The notes under the pieces: generated by a model | Seen by the model: only the letters and a program-made list of their open reading frames with translations | What the model was told of the DNA's origin: nothing | Database searches by the model: none | In this document: in pieces, positions 27,954 through 40,599 of the stretch | Layout of the letters: every line of letters starts with the position of its first letter | Position numbering within the stretch: position 1 is the stretch's first letter | NCBI RefSeq assembly: GCF_000010125.1 | Contig: NC_007350.1 | Location: 1,364,001 to 1,428,000 of the forward strand | Direction of reading: 5' to 3' | Length of the DNA stretch: 64,000 nt | From: Staphylococcus saprophyticus subsp. saprophyticus ATCC 15305 = NCTC 7292 | GTDB taxonomy: Bacteria > Bacillota > Bacilli > Staphylococcales > Staphylococcaceae | Made by a program: the position numbers and the translations under genes

Positions 27954-29219
27954 TTATTTAGTATCATTGATAATTAATTGACGTAATGATTGACGTTTAA
28001 TAACTTCTCTTGCTTTACCATCTTTTAAGAAAAACACAGACGGTTTCTGCATTTGATTATAATTAGATGCCATAGAATAATGGTATGCACCAGTTGAAAG
28101 TATCGCTAGATAATCGCCACGCTTCACTGTGCTTGGTAATTGGGCATCTTTTATGATAATATCGCCAGATTCACATAACTTACCAGCGATTGTTACTGTT
28201 TCGTCTTTAGGATCATTTCTATTAACTAATAAGGCCTCGTATTTTGCATCATAAAGCGCTGTTCTAATATGATCGCTCATACCGCCATCAATGGAAACAT
28301 ACTTATTGACCTGAGGAATTTCCTTGATTGTTCCAACTTCATATAAAGTAATACCTGCTTCACCGACAATTGAACGACCTGGTTCGATACCAATCTCTGG
28401 TACCGGATAATCTGCATCTTCGGCAATTGATTTAATAGCAGCAGTAATCTCTGCGATACCTTCTTCGATAGGGAAACTTACATCACCCTCAACATATTTA
28501 ATGCTAAAGCCACCGCCTAAGTTAATTAAATCAACTTTGATATCATTTGCTTTCAACCAATTAATCACAATATTAGCAGTTTCAATCATAGCCTCTGTGC
28601 CTTCAATTTGAGATCCAACATGGAAATGAACACCTTTGAGGTTTAATTTTTGAGTATCTCGCACTTTTTCAATACCTTGAATAGCTAAGCCGTGCTTAAT
28701 TGATAAGCCAAATTTACTATCTTCTTGGCCTGTTTGTATAAATTCATGCGTATGGGCTTCAACGCCAGGATTCAATCTTAAAACAACATCAATTTCTTCA
28801 CTTGCATATCGCTCAATCAGAACGATTTCCTCTAATGAATCAATAACAATGTAACCAACTTTGCTTTCTAAAGCATATTGAATTTCATGTTTTGTTTTGT
28901 TGTTACCGTGAAAATGAATATGTTTTGGATCGAAACCAGCTTCTAATGCTGTATATAATTCTCCTTCAGACACTACATCTAATTCAAGTCCTTCTTCTTG
29001 TACTAATTTAACCATTTGTAAACATGTGAATGCTTTTGATGCATATGAAATATTGTATGCTAATCCACTTTGTTTGAACGCTTCATGATAACGTCTCATT
29101 TGGTTTCTAATTTGTACTTCATCATATACAAAAGTAGGGGTCCCAAAACTTTGCGCTATCGTTTTTAGACTTGTGCCTCCCATTGTAAGTTCGCCATTGC
29201 TATTATATTCTACTACCAT
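27954..29219 (-). CDS. lysA: Diaminopimelate decarboxylase
   Basis: 421-residue PLP enzyme that decarboxylates meso-diaminopimelate to L-lysine. Fold-type III signatures: the PLP-lysine in YNISYASKAF, HFHVGSQI, the phosphate-binding LGGGFSIKY, EPGRSIVGEAG and CESGD (active-site Cys/Glu from the partner subunit). Last gene of the eight-gene lysine operon; it starts 3 nt after the alr stop with an AGGAG RBS lying within the alr 3' end. Confidence 0.95.
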   Translation of the reverse strand: MVVEYNSNGELTMGGTSLKTIAQSFGTPTFVYDEVQIRNQMRRYHEAFKQSGLAYNISYASKAFTCLQMVKLVQEEGLELDVVSEGELYTALEAGFDPKHIHFHGNNKTKHEIQYALESKVGYIVIDSLEEIVLIERYASEEIDVVLRLNPGVEAHTHEFIQTGQEDSKFGLSIKHGLAIQGIEKVRDTQKLNLKGVHFHVGSQIEGTEAMIETANIVINWLKANDIKVDLINLGGGFSIKYVEGDVSFPIEEGIAEITAAIKSIAEDADYPVPEIGIEPGRSIVGEAGITLYEVGTIKEIPQVNKYVSIDGGMSDHIRTALYDAKYEALLVNRNDPKDETVTIAGKLCESGDIIIKDAQLPSTVKRGDYLAILSTGAYHYSMASNYNQMQKPSVFFLKDGKAREVIKRQSLRQLIINDTK

Positions 29220-29222
29220 AAT

Positions 29223-30296
29223 TTATCTATACTCCTTTATTAATGAGTCATGATTCATTGCACTTAATTGTTCTGAATTAGCGCCAACGCCTTTAAAAGT
29301 AAATTCATCGACACGTATATGGTTATTATATAGTATCACTTCATCTTGTGCATTGACACTGTCATCAACTTCTACAAACATATGACTCATCATAAGCGCA
29401 CGAATAGGGTAGCGCTTATGATTTATCAAAGCCTCATGTTGTGCTCTTGCTTTGAGTATACCATCACCATAACCAACATCAACGACTGCCAATTTTGTGT
29501 TATTTTTTGTCGCTTCAAAAGCAAAACTGTAACCACAAAATTCTCCCGCATTGACTTCACGCACTTGTATGACATTACCTTTAACTGTTAGCGATTGCTG
29601 TATGTCCGATTCATTGATTGTACTATAGGGTCTAGAACCATACAATGCAATACCAATACGCGCATGCGTATGGTTAGGTAATACACCTTGCTCACGATAG
29701 TAGCTTGCACTATTCTGTGCATGTATCATCTCAAATTCATATCCTTCATCAAGTAGCGTATCTACAATCTCTAACCACGCGGCGCGCTCTATATTATAAT
29801 CTGGAACATCAAATTCATCTGCGTATCCAAAATGCGTCCACAAACCACTAATGTGCATTTTATGTTCATTTTTATTCTGATTATGATGGTGAATGACTTC
29901 TTTAATTTCATCAAGTGTCTTTAAACCTGAACGATGTAATAAATTTTCATATTCCAAGTGAACTTGTATGTCATATAAGTCGTTAATATTTTCATAATAA
30001 AAAGAAAGGGAAGGCAAAGTCATTTGAATCTGATTCTCACGTATCTTATCAAATTCATAAACTGCATTCATCAAAAATATAGTAGCATTTGGCGCTAATT
30101 TGCGAATTCGAATTGCTTCTTTAAGTGATGTGGTACTAAATGTATTTATCCCTATATCTAAAAACTGTTCTACTGCAAATTCAAGTCCATAATGGTACGC
30201 ATTATTTTTTACTACTGCCATTATTTGGTTATCTTGTTTAACATTTTTAGCGTTTTCTTTAAATAATTGTCGGTTTACTGACCATGTGGCTGTCAT
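29223..30296 (-). CDS. alr2: Alanine racemase-like protein
   Basis: 357-residue PLP-dependent racemase of the alanine racemase family, with the PLP-lysine in [12 protein letters not shown] and the conserved [12 protein letters not shown] and VDVGYGDG. Its place inside the lysine operon corresponds to the second alanine racemase of staphylococci (Alr2); a role in supplying D-Ala, or on a related substrate, follows from the family rather than from this sequence. The start overlaps the dapL stop by 4 nt. Confidence 0.88.
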   Translation of the reverse strand: MTATWSVNRQLFKENAKNVKQDNQIMAVVKNNAYHYGLEFAVEQFLDIGINTFSTTSLKEAIRIRKLAPNATIFLMNAVYEFDKIRENQIQMTLPSLSFYYENINDLYDIQVHLEYENLLHRSGLKTLDEIKEVIHHHNQNKNEHKMHISGLWTHFGYADEFDVPDYNIERAAWLEIVDTLLDEGYEFEMIHAQNSASYYREQGVLPNHTHARIGIALYGSRPYSTINESDIQQSLTVKGNVIQVREVNAGEFCGYSFAFEATKNNTKLAVVDVGYGDGILKARAQHEALINHKRYPIRALMMSHMFVEVDDSVNAQDEVILYNNHIRVDEFTFKGVGANSEQLSAMNHDSLIKEYR

Positions 30297-31450
30297 TGCG
30301 ATTGCACCTCACTATAAGATTTGAGTATTTGTTCATAGTAATCTGCAATACGTATTAATATAGATTCATTAAAGTTTAAATGAGAAGTGTGTAAACCAGT
30401 CACGTATCCTTTTGCTTCATCTCGAACTCCAACAAATACAAAATAGCTTGGTGCAATTTGACTATAGAAACTAAAGTCTTCACCAAATAAGTAAGGTGTA
30501 GGTTTATCAATCACTTCAAACTCAGCATTTACTAATCCATTTTCAACATGTTTGCGTAATTGAGGATCATTAAAAGTAGGAGGGTAACCTTCTTCAAATT
30601 TCACTTCACACTCGACATTAAATAATAATTTAACGCTTTCGCTAATTTTCGTCATTTGCTGTTTTACAATCTCTAAATCTTTCACATCATATGTTCTAAT
30701 AGTACCTTCTAAATAGCCGTTACTTGGAACCGTATTTATGGCTTCACCAGCTTCAAAATGTCCCATATGGACAATGTTTCGTTTCAATCCATTTAAATGA
30801 TATTGCTGTATCTGTCCTACTTGAGTCAATACATGTTGTAATGCCTCACCGCATGAATGCCCTTGCTCTTTATCAGCAACATGACTTGAAAGACCATGCA
30901 AATAGAATCTATACTCTGTAGCACTTGCTGTAATTTCTTCATCTCTAATCACAACACGGCCTTCATTTTCAAATGGCATGACATGTATACCAAAAACTGC
31001 TTCAATAGGATATTTTTCAAATGCACCAGCACGTATTAAACGATTCGCGCCACCTCCAGTTTCTTCTGCAGGTTGAAATATGAAGACGATATTTTGAGGA
31101 AGTTCGCCCTTATCAGCTAAATTTTTACATCGTTTAACAAATAGCATAAGGGCAGTTGTATGGCCATCATGTCCACAAGCATGCATAACATGATCTACTT
31201 CACTTCGGTAGGATACGTTATTTTCTTCGTAAATCGGTAATGCATCTATATCAGCACGATATGCAATCGTATGTGTACTATTTCCAGATAAATAGGCGAT
31301 AACGCCTGTATCTAAGGGACGTTCATATGGCACACCTAAATCATCTAAAAAATGCGCAATATACTTTGTTGTTTCATATTCATGTAAACTTAATTCTGGA
31401 TGCTTATGTAAATAACGTCTATGTTCTGTTACAAATTCCAACTCAGTCAT
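30293..31450 (-). CDS. dapL: M20 amidohydrolase, probable N-acetyldiaminopimelate deacetylase
   Basis: 385-residue metallopeptidase-like amidohydrolase of family M20D. Metal ligands: Cys/His in HACGHDGHT, Glu pair in PAEETGGGA, the later His in FGIHVMPF and the C-terminal H in GLHTSHLNF. In the acetylase branch of lysine synthesis this enzyme removes the acetyl group from N-acetyl-LL-diaminopimelate; the operon context with the tetrahydrodipicolinate acetyltransferase supports that job. The symbol follows Bacillus/Staphylococcus usage. ATG 31450 has AAAGGAT 9 nt upstream; TTG 31459 would abut the RBS. A 289-nt gap with a structured RNA element separates it from dapD. Confidence 0.85.
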   Translation of the reverse strand: MTELEFVTEHRRYLHKHPELSLHEYETTKYIAHFLDDLGVPYERPLDTGVIAYLSGNSTHTIAYRADIDALPIYEENNVSYRSEVDHVMHACGHDGHTTALMLFVKRCKNLADKGELPQNIVFIFQPAEETGGGANRLIRAGAFEKYPIEAVFGIHVMPFENEGRVVIRDEEITASATEYRFYLHGLSSHVADKEQGHSCGEALQHVLTQVGQIQQYHLNGLKRNIVHMGHFEAGEAINTVPSNGYLEGTIRTYDVKDLEIVKQQMTKISESVKLLFNVECEVKFEEGYPPTFNDPQLRKHVENGLVNAEFEVIDKPTPYLFGEDFSFYSQIAPSYFVFVGVRDEAKGYVTGLHTSHLNFNESILIRIADYYEQILKSYSEVQSQ

Positions 31451-31550
31451 CGATATCAAATCCTTTAAATTATTATATTAATTACACTAAATAAGCATAA
31501 TTGCTAGTTTGCTATGTATTATGTATAAAGTTTGTTTTGAATTTATAAAA

Positions 31551-31657
31551 ATAGGAGGATAGACAAACTTATCGAAACAAAGCGTAGTTTAACACTTAGC
31601 AATAGATAAGGGGAGACATCATAGTAAAATAGATATTGTCTCGTCTAAACCTCCTAT
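31551..31657 (-). ncRNA. Structured three-way-junction RNA element in dapD-dapL gap
   Basis: On the transcribed minus strand the outer stem ATAGGAGG-TT-TAGAC (31657-31643) pairs with GTCTA-T-CCTCCTAT (31564-31551), followed by TTTTTAT. It encloses two hairpins: GAGACA/TGTCTC (31642-31637 with 31618-31613) and CTTATC/GATAAG (31610-31605 with 31573-31568). The junction has only a few unpaired bases. The U-run after the outer stem suggests an attenuator or terminator within the operon; it could also be a processed RNA. No known riboswitch class was recognised. Confidence 0.55.
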
Positions 31658-31739
31658 ATTCAACAAAATAATTCCGTATCATTTTGTGTAAAATACATAC
31701 GGTAATATATAACTTGTATAAGTTTATATACTTAGTACT

Positions 31740-32459
31740 CTAGTCGTTTAATTTTCTTAGTGCCGAAACGATTTCACGTTTTGAATCTTCGACTTCAGTT
31801 GTTTGTTTAATCACTTTTGCTGGCGTACCAGCTACAACTGCGCCTGCGGGTACATCTTGAGTAACAATGGCACCAGCAGCGACAATGGCACCGGCACCGA
31901 CACACACACCTTCAAGAATGACTGCATTAGCACCAATAAGTACGTCATCTTCAATAACAACAGGTGAAGCACTTGGTGGTTCGATAACACCAGCTAAAAC
32001 TGAACCAGCACCGACATGTACATTTTTACCTGTTGTAGCACGTCCGCCTAATGTAGCATTCATATCAACCATTGTGCCTTCTCCAACAACAGCACCGATA
32101 TTAATTGTTGCGCCCATCATGATTACAGCACCATCTTCAATAATGGCTTGTTCACGAATAAATGCACCAGGTTCAATACGTGCATTCGTATTTGTTAAAT
32201 CTTTCAATGGAATAGCTGAGTTGCTTCGATCCATTTCAACTTCAATTTCATCAATAACTGATTGATTAGACTCATAAAATGGTTTCCAATCATCTGCTTC
32301 ACAAAAAATAACTTTGGAATCAGATGAACCAAATACTTTAAAATCACTTGGGAAAGTAATGTTTTCAAAATCACCATTGATGTAGACTTTTAATGGTGTA
32401 GATTTTTTTGCATCACTTATATATTGAATAATTTCTTCTGCCGTTAAATGTTGTACCAT
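31740..32459 (-). CDS. dapD: Tetrahydrodipicolinate N-acetyltransferase
   Basis: 239-residue left-handed beta-helix acetyltransferase. The N-terminal alpha/beta part (1-90) precedes about seven hexapeptide repeats ([19 protein letters not shown] and onward) that form the acetyl-CoA-binding trimer. It acetylates tetrahydrodipicolinate, committing the pathway to the acetylase branch (also called dapH). Starts 22 nt after dapB. Confidence 0.93.
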   Translation of the reverse strand: MVQHLTAEEIIQYISDAKKSTPLKVYINGDFENITFPSDFKVFGSSDSKVIFCEADDWKPFYESNQSVIDEIEVEMDRSNSAIPLKDLTNTNARIEPGAFIREQAIIEDGAVIMMGATINIGAVVGEGTMVDMNATLGGRATTGKNVHVGAGSVLAGVIEPPSASPVVIEDDVLIGANAVILEGVCVGAGAIVAAGAIVTQDVPAGAVVAGTPAKVIKQTTEVEDSKREIVSALRKLND

Positions 32460-32481
32460 AATTAAATTCGCTCCTTAGGGT

Positions 32482-35079
<2,598 letters not shown>

Positions 35080-35129
35080 ATACAAAACACTCCATTTTTT
35101 ATTAGTTGATTTTAAAAAGTTTTGAAAAT

Positions 35130-36338
35130 TCAGATATCAAAAGCTTGATATAAAGTCTGTACAGCACGTTCACCGTTTTCAGCATCGATGACACATGAAA
35201 TACTAATTTCCGATGTTGTCGTTTGATAAAATGAGATATCATTTTCAATTAAAGTAATAAATGCTTTTGAAGCTACACCAGACATATCTCTCATACCTGA
35301 ACCTATTAAAGAAATTTTAACGTATTCTTCATTAATTCTGAAGTCCAAGGCACTAAAGTCTTCTTTTAAAGTTTCCAGTATAGATGAAATTTGTGCAACA
35401 TCCGTATCTTTAATTGTAAAAGACATTTGTAAGCCTTCTAAATTAACAATTTGAGATATCATATCTACATTTACAGAACCATCTTCTAATTGACTGAATA
35501 ATTTTGTGAGTAATTTATTATCTGGTAAGGGGTAACTAATTGTAACATGCATCATATGTGTATCTAATGCAACGCCTGTGACGGCTTTCTTTTCTAAAAT
35601 TTCTGTTTGTGGCATAATCCATGTTCCTTTCACATTTGATAAAGTTCTACCTAAATATAGGGGAATGTTATAATTATTTGCTAATTCAACACTTCTTGTT
35701 TCTAATACGCCTGCACCTAAAGCACTCATTTCCATCATTTCTTCATACGATACATAATCGAGTCGCTTCGCATCTTTATATAGGCGAGGATCTGTAGCAT
35801 AAACACCATCCACATCTGTATAAATTTCACAAGGCGTATGATTACTCGCAGCTAATGCAACAGCAGTCGTATCAGAACCTCCACGTCCTAAAGTCGTTAC
35901 TTCTAAATCATCATTAATACCTTGGAAACCAGCCACAACAAGCACGTCATTTTCTTCAAATGCTTGTTCAAATGTTTCAGGATTAATTTCAGCTATACGA
36001 CTTTTCAAATGGTGCCCAACCGTTTTGATACCAGCTTGATAACCTGTCATAGCTTTAGCTCGAACGCCAATGTCATTCAAAACCATCGATAAGTATGAAA
36101 CGGTTTGTTGTTCACCAGTTGTGAGTAATAGCGCTAATTCTTGATCCTTTGGACTAGTGGTTAATGTAGATACATTTGCCATTAACTCATCGGTCGTTTT
36201 ACCCATAGCACTTACTACGACAATAAGTTGTTCTCCTTGTGCAATTCTCAAACTTAACATCTCAGCTATATTTTTAATTTTAGTAAAATCACTAACTGAA
36301 GAACCACCAAATTTCAAAACACTTCTTTCCAAATTCAT
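35130..36338 (-). CDS. lysC: Aspartate kinase
   Basis: 402-residue aspartokinase: N-terminal kinase domain with VLKFGGSSVSD and the GGSDTTAVALAA segment (about 1-240), and two C-terminal ACT domains for feedback control (LEGLQMSFTIKDTDV; ISLIGSGMRDMSGVA). It phosphorylates aspartate, the first step toward lysine and diaminopimelate. RBS GAGGAGG 4-5 nt before ATG. Preceded by a lysine riboswitch, so it heads the operon. Confidence 0.95.
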   Translation of the reverse strand: MNLERSVLKFGGSSVSDFTKIKNIAEMLSLRIAQGEQLIVVVSAMGKTTDELMANVSTLTTSPKDQELALLLTTGEQQTVSYLSMVLNDIGVRAKAMTGYQAGIKTVGHHLKSRIAEINPETFEQAFEENDVLVVAGFQGINDDLEVTTLGRGGSDTTAVALAASNHTPCEIYTDVDGVYATDPRLYKDAKRLDYVSYEEMMEMSALGAGVLETRSVELANNYNIPLYLGRTLSNVKGTWIMPQTEILEKKAVTGVALDTHMMHVTISYPLPDNKLLTKLFSQLEDGSVNVDMISQIVNLEGLQMSFTIKDTDVAQISSILETLKEDFSALDFRINEEYVKISLIGSGMRDMSGVASKAFITLIENDISFYQTTTSEISISCVIDAENGERAVQTLYQAFDI

Positions 36339-36374
36339 ATCCTCCTCGTTGAATAGGGGAGAATCACAGTTATA

Positions 36375-36410
36375 TAAAAAAAGAACAAGTCCGAAATGCG
36401 AACCTGTTCT
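36375..36410 (-). terminator. Riboswitch-linked terminator
   Basis: AGAACAGGTTCG pairs with CGGACTTGTTCT on the minus strand and is followed by seven T. It lies between the L-box aptamer and lysC and is the expression platform. Confidence 0.85.
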
Positions 36411-36606
36411 ATATTATATATACAAGTGATGCACTCCATTATCTTAAAATAATGACAGACTCTTAGCTCTTAACCATAAAGTCCAACATGTTATAAGCTG
36501 CTATTATAACCGTTTCGGCATCTCACCCTTTCAAAATTAGCTGCTAGCAGTCAGATTCTTCTAATCTTTACTAATGATTGATGCGCCTCATCAAAACCTT
36601 ATTAAA
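36411..36606 (-). promoter_or_regulatory. Lysine riboswitch (L-box)
   Basis: The minus-strand leader of lysC contains the L-box core landmarks: GATGAGGCGCATCAATC at the 5' side, AGTAAAGATTAGAAG, GGGTGAGATGCCGAAACGG (conserved GCCGAAA) in the middle, AAGAGCTAAGAGTCTGTC, and GGAGTGCATCAC closing the P1 stem at the 3' side. High lysine should favour the downstream terminator and stop transcription of the lysine operon. Confidence 0.9.
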
Positions 36607-36623
36607 TTTTGTTTATGTTTTAC

Positions 36624-36652
36624 ATTATACATAGGCTTACATGTACTGTAAA
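36624..36652 (-). promoter_or_regulatory. Promoter of lysine operon
   Basis: Minus strand TTTACA-17 bp-TATAAT, starting transcription about 10 nt before the riboswitch. An imperfect palindrome TTACATGTACTGTAA overlaps the -35 region. Confidence 0.75.
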
Positions 36653-36673
36653 CCGCTTTTCTTTAATTTTTTA

Positions 36674-36688
36674 AATTTACTGAAAAAT
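36674..36688 (-). promoter_or_regulatory. CodY-like box upstream of lysine operon promoter
   Basis: AATTTACTGAAAAAT (plus-strand reading) matches 13 of 15 positions of AATTTTCWGAAAATT, about 22 nt upstream of the -35. CodY repression of lysine synthesis is established in S. aureus; this site is an inference. Confidence 0.55.
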
Positions 36689-36778
36689 ATGACATTTAAG
36701 GAGTGTTTTTTACCTCAAGAGTGTAAAATGATATCTTTTCGAGGTATTGCTTTTTTAAAACACAAAATGATGATTCTT

Positions 36779-37609
36779 TTAAAATTCCTCGTACGATGCC
36801 GGATCTTGACCTTTTAGTCGGCCATCTTGCTGTGTCAGACTATTAATTTTATCAATATCTTGTTGTTCTAAAGTAAAATCAAATATATCTTTATTTTGAA
36901 TTTGTCGCGCAATCGATGTTGATTTAGGAATAGGGACAACACCATTTTGTACATGCCATTTTAAAATGATTTGAGGGATTGTTTTATTATATTTTTCTGC
37001 TATAACAGCAACATCTTTATCCTTAATCACCTCAGATGCACGACCTAAAGGACTCCAGGCTTGTGTAATGATGCCTTTTTGATTATGATATTCAATCATG
37101 TCCTGCTGATTAAAATAGGGGTGCAGTTCAATTTGATTTACTACAGGCAACACGCCTGTTTCTTTTTCTAAAGTTTCAATATGTTCTGGTAAGAAATTAC
37201 AAACACCAATAGATTTTATCAAGCCAGCTTTTTGTGCATCTATCATTGCTTGCCATGCTTCTACATACTTGCCTTGTTTAGGATTAGGCCAGTGGATTAA
37301 GTATAAATCTAAATACTCAACACCTAGACGGTAGATTGATTCTTGGATTGCAACCATAGCTGCATCATAATCTTGATAACGACCTGGTAATTTTGAAGTA
37401 ATGATAACTTGATCTCTTGTCACATGACTATTGTCAATCGCTTTGCCCACAGTACCTTCGTTTTCATAATTATATGCTGTATCTAACAAGCGATATCCTT
37501 GATTTAATGCATTCGTTATTGCGTGTGCACCATGCGCACCATTAAGCTTATATGTACCAAATCCAATTTGAGGTAATACTTGACCGTCAATCATATTTAA
37601 ATTTTTCAT
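36779..37609 (-). CDS. Aldo/keto reductase
   Basis: 276-residue NADPH-dependent oxidoreductase of the aldo/keto reductase family (AKR5-like, as B. subtilis YvgN/YtbE). Catalytic tetrad visible as D in LLDTAYNYENEG, Y in the same segment, K in VIITSKLPG and H in YLIHWPNP. NADPH-binding C-terminal segment IPKSTSIARQIQNKD. Probably reduces methylglyoxal or other aldehydes. Single gene; RBS AGGAGG. Confidence 0.9.
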   Translation of the reverse strand: MKNLNMIDGQVLPQIGFGTYKLNGAHGAHAITNALNQGYRLLDTAYNYENEGTVGKAIDNSHVTRDQVIITSKLPGRYQDYDAAMVAIQESIYRLGVEYLDLYLIHWPNPKQGKYVEAWQAMIDAQKAGLIKSIGVCNFLPEHIETLEKETGVLPVVNQIELHPYFNQQDMIEYHNQKGIITQAWSPLGRASEVIKDKDVAVIAEKYNKTIPQIILKWHVQNGVVPIPKSTSIARQIQNKDIFDFTLEQQDIDKINSLTQQDGRLKGQDPASYEEF

Positions 37610-37774
37610 TTAAACATTCCTCCTACAGTTAATTAATTATGATTATATAATTGTGAAAATGCTTTTTAAAGCAATCGGCCTATACCTCTTTTTAAAGTAG
37701 GGGAATGAAAAAACGTGACACAAGTCTATTTTCAAAAATGTGATGTCATAACTACAATAATTAGGTGATGATAT

Positions 37775-37811
37775 GAAAAAAGCGTCTAAAACATTTATGT
37801 CTTAGACGCTT
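37775..37811 (-). terminator. Terminator of ABC-F gene
   Basis: AGCGTCTAA pairs with TTAGACGCT; the minus-strand 3' side runs into six T. Confidence 0.8.
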
Positions 37812-37825
37812 AAATATGATTACAA

Positions 37826-39430
37826 TTATTTAGCTAATACACCAGTTTCTTCTAAATAGGCTTCATAAGAAATCTCTTTTGAAACTGCACCAGCAGGATT
37901 TAAATCAATAACACGGTTCGCGATTGTGTTAATAAATTCAAAATCATATGACGTAAAGATGATTGAACCTTTGAAGTTCTTTAATCCATCATTTACCGCA
38001 GTAATACTTTCTAAATCTAAATGGTTTGTCGGTTCGTCTAACAATAGCACGTTTGCACTTGATAGCATCATTTTACTTAGCATACAACGTACTTTTTCTC
38101 CACCTGAAAGCACACTTGCTTTTTTCTTAACTTCTTCACCACTAAATAGCATACGTCCTAAGAAGCCACGTAAGAATGTTTCAGTTTGTTCGTCTTCCGG
38201 TGCATACTGACGTAACCAATCTACTAGATTCATGTCTACACCTTCAAAGTAGTCAGAGTTATCTTTAGGGAAGTAACTACGTGAAGTTGTGACACCCCAT
38301 CTTACTGAACCTTCATCTGGTTCCATCTCACCAGCTAAGATTTTCAATAATGTTGATTTAGCAAATTCACTATCTCCAATTAATACAGCTTTATCATTAG
38401 GATCCATTGTAAATGAAATATTGTCTAGAACTTTAACACCATCAATTGTTTTTGAAAGGTTTTCTACAAACAATAAGTCATTCCCAATTTCACGTTCTGG
38501 AGTGAATTTAACAAATGGGTAACGACGCGATGAAGGTTGAATATCATCGAGTTCGATTTTTTCAAGTTGTTTCTTACGACTTGTTGCTTGTTTTGATTTT
38601 GAAGCATTTGCAGAGAAACGCGCAACGAAATCTTGTAATTCTTTGATTTTTTCTTCTTTTTTCTTATTTTGATCTTGTGCCATTTTCATTGCTAATTCAC
38701 TAGATTGATACCAAAAATCATAGTTACCAACGTAAACTTTAATTTTCCCATAATCTAAATCGGCAATGTGAGTACATACGTTATTTAAAAAGTGTCTGTC
38801 ATGAGAAACTACAATAACTGTATTTTCAAAATTAATTAAGAAATCTTCTAACCAACTAATTGCAGGGATATCTAAACCATTGGTAGGCTCATCTAGTAGC
38901 AATACGTCTGGTTTACCAAAAAGACTTTGAGCCAATAAGACTTTAACTTTTTGATTATTTTCTAATTCTGACATTGTTTTATCTTGTAAATCTGCTTTTA
39001 TACCAAGACCAGATAGTAGGGAACCAGCATCTGCTTCTGCATTCCATCCATCCATTTCTGCAAATTCGCCTTCTAATTCTGCTGCTCTAATACCATCTTC
39101 ATCGCTGAAATCAGGTTTCATATAGATCTCATCTTTTTCTTTCATAACAGCATACAAACGTTCGTGACCTTTAATAACAACATCTATAACACGTTCATCT
39201 TCAAATGCAAAATGATCTTGTTTTAATACTGCTAAACGTTCATTTTTCCCCATTGAAACATGACCAGTTTGTGCATCTAATTCTCCAGATAAAATTTTCA
39301 AGAACGTTGATTTACCTGCACCATTTGCACCTATCAAACCATAGCAATTGCCATCTGTAAATTTAATATTTACATCTTCAAATAGCTTACGATCGCCAAA
39401 TCGTAAACTTACATCAGTAACTTGTAACAT
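37826..39430 (-). CDS. ABC-F family ATPase
   Basis: 534-residue protein with two ABC domains and no membrane part; ABC-F proteins act on the ribosome. Domain 1: Walker A GANGAGKS, Walker B LLLDEPTNGLD. Linker with basic helix (about 240-300). Domain 2: signature LSGGEKVR, Walker B LLLDEPTNHLD. Two oddities: the second Walker A reads GDSEFAKS, lacking the usual Gly before the Lys, and the first signature is MSELENNQK. It resembles the YbiT/YkpA branch rather than known antibiotic-protection factors. Start 39430 has AAAAGGAG 8 nt upstream; the longer frame lacks an RBS. Confidence 0.88.
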   Translation of the reverse strand: MLQVTDVSLRFGDRKLFEDVNIKFTDGNCYGLIGANGAGKSTFLKILSGELDAQTGHVSMGKNERLAVLKQDHFAFEDERVIDVVIKGHERLYAVMKEKDEIYMKPDFSDEDGIRAAELEGEFAEMDGWNAEADAGSLLSGLGIKADLQDKTMSELENNQKVKVLLAQSLFGKPDVLLLDEPTNGLDIPAISWLEDFLINFENTVIVVSHDRHFLNNVCTHIADLDYGKIKVYVGNYDFWYQSSELAMKMAQDQNKKKEEKIKELQDFVARFSANASKSKQATSRKKQLEKIELDDIQPSSRRYPFVKFTPEREIGNDLLFVENLSKTIDGVKVLDNISFTMDPNDKAVLIGDSEFAKSTLLKILAGEMEPDEGSVRWGVTTSRSYFPKDNSDYFEGVDMNLVDWLRQYAPEDEQTETFLRGFLGRMLFSGEEVKKKASVLSGGEKVRCMLSKMMLSSANVLLLDEPTNHLDLESITAVNDGLKNFKGSIIFTSYDFEFINTIANRVIDLNPAGAVSKEISYEAYLEETGVLAK

Positions 39431-39574
39431 GCATTTACTCCTTTTCGTTAATCTACCGCACAAATTATAACACACTTATCTTGCACTTTCGACCTTTCGC
39501 GCTAGACTAATGCTTGTTTTCCTATAGCATGTTATAATATAGAAGAATAAATTTTATGAACGAAGGAGAAAAGT

Positions 39575-40474
39575 ATGGCCCAAGATGAAAAAGATATTGT
39601 AGGTTCAATAGAATTCCTTGAAGTTGTAGGTTTAGAAGGTTCCACTTACAAATTAAAAGGACCCAATGGTGAAGAAGTTAAATTAAACCAATCTGAAATT
39701 AATGATGAAGATGAACTACAAATAGGTGAAGAATATAGCTTTTTTGTATATCCTAATAGATCAGGTGCATTATTCGCTACTCAAAATATGCCTGACATTA
39801 CTACGAATAAATATGATTTTGTAAAAGTTTTAAAAACTGATAGAGATGGTGCACACGTAGATGTTGGGTTACCACGAGAAGTACTGATTCCTTGGGAAGA
39901 TCTTCCGAAAGTTAAAGATGTTTGGCCAGTACAAGGTGATGAACTATTTGTTACTTTACGTATCGACAGAGATAACAACATGTTTGCTCGATTAGCGACA
40001 GAAACAATCGTTGAACAAATGTATACACCTGTGTTCGATGACGAGAAGCAAAACCAAGTGATAGAAGCAAGACCTTATCGTTTACTAAGAATTGGCAGTT
40101 TCTTACTATCTAAATATGGTTATAAAATATTCGTTCATGAAACAGAACGTAAAGAAGAACCTCGATTAGGTGAAAATGTTAGCGTTCGTATCATTGGTCA
40201 TAATGAAAAAGGGGAACTAAATGGCTCATTCTTACCCTTAGCACATGAGCGATTAGATGATGATGGCCAACATATATTTGACTTATTAGTTGAATATGAT
40301 GGGGAGTTACCTTTTTCAGACAAATCTAGTCCAGAAGCAATCAAAGAAATATTTAATATGAGTAAAGGCTCATTCAAGAGAGCAATAGGCCATCTTTATA
40401 AAAATAAAATTATCACGATTGAAAGTGGTAAAATTGCCTTAACCCAAAAAGGTTGGGGAAGAATCGAAAAATAG
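39575..40474 (+). CDS. cvfB: Conserved virulence factor B (S1-domain protein)
   Basis: 299-residue RNA-binding protein of the CvfB/YitL family: three S1-like beta-barrels (about 5-65, 70-140, 145-215) and a C-terminal winged-helix domain (about 225-299; FNMSKGSFKRAIGHLYKNK). In S. aureus CvfB affects agr-dependent virulence and binds RNA. ATG with GAAGGAG 7 nt upstream. Divergent from the ABC-F gene, single gene with its own terminator. Confidence 0.92.
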   Translation: MAQDEKDIVGSIEFLEVVGLEGSTYKLKGPNGEEVKLNQSEINDEDELQIGEEYSFFVYPNRSGALFATQNMPDITTNKYDFVKVLKTDRDGAHVDVGLPREVLIPWEDLPKVKDVWPVQGDELFVTLRIDRDNNMFARLATETIVEQMYTPVFDDEKQNQVIEARPYRLLRIGSFLLSKYGYKIFVHETERKEEPRLGENVSVRIIGHNEKGELNGSFLPLAHERLDDDGQHIFDLLVEYDGELPFSDKSSPEAIKEIFNMSKGSFKRAIGHLYKNKIITIESGKIALTQKGWGRIEK

Positions 40475-40599
40475 TTTCTTCTATTATAAAGCAGTGAACG
40501 ATTGAATTAATGATATTTAAATCACACTTCATTATTTAAGCACTTTATTACAATTGCTATTCATTGATTCAGTAAAACATCATACAGTAATCAATATTA

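Noticed and set aside
31867-32265. 132-codon open frame antisense to dapD
   Set aside because: It mirrors the hexapeptide-repeat coding of dapD; the Ala/Pro/Thr-rich sequence is a shadow of that repeat.
36700-36770. TACCTC/GAGGTA inverted repeat on the plus strand with TTTTTT as a terminator
   Set aside because: There is no plus-strand transcript for it to end; stem is short and loop long.
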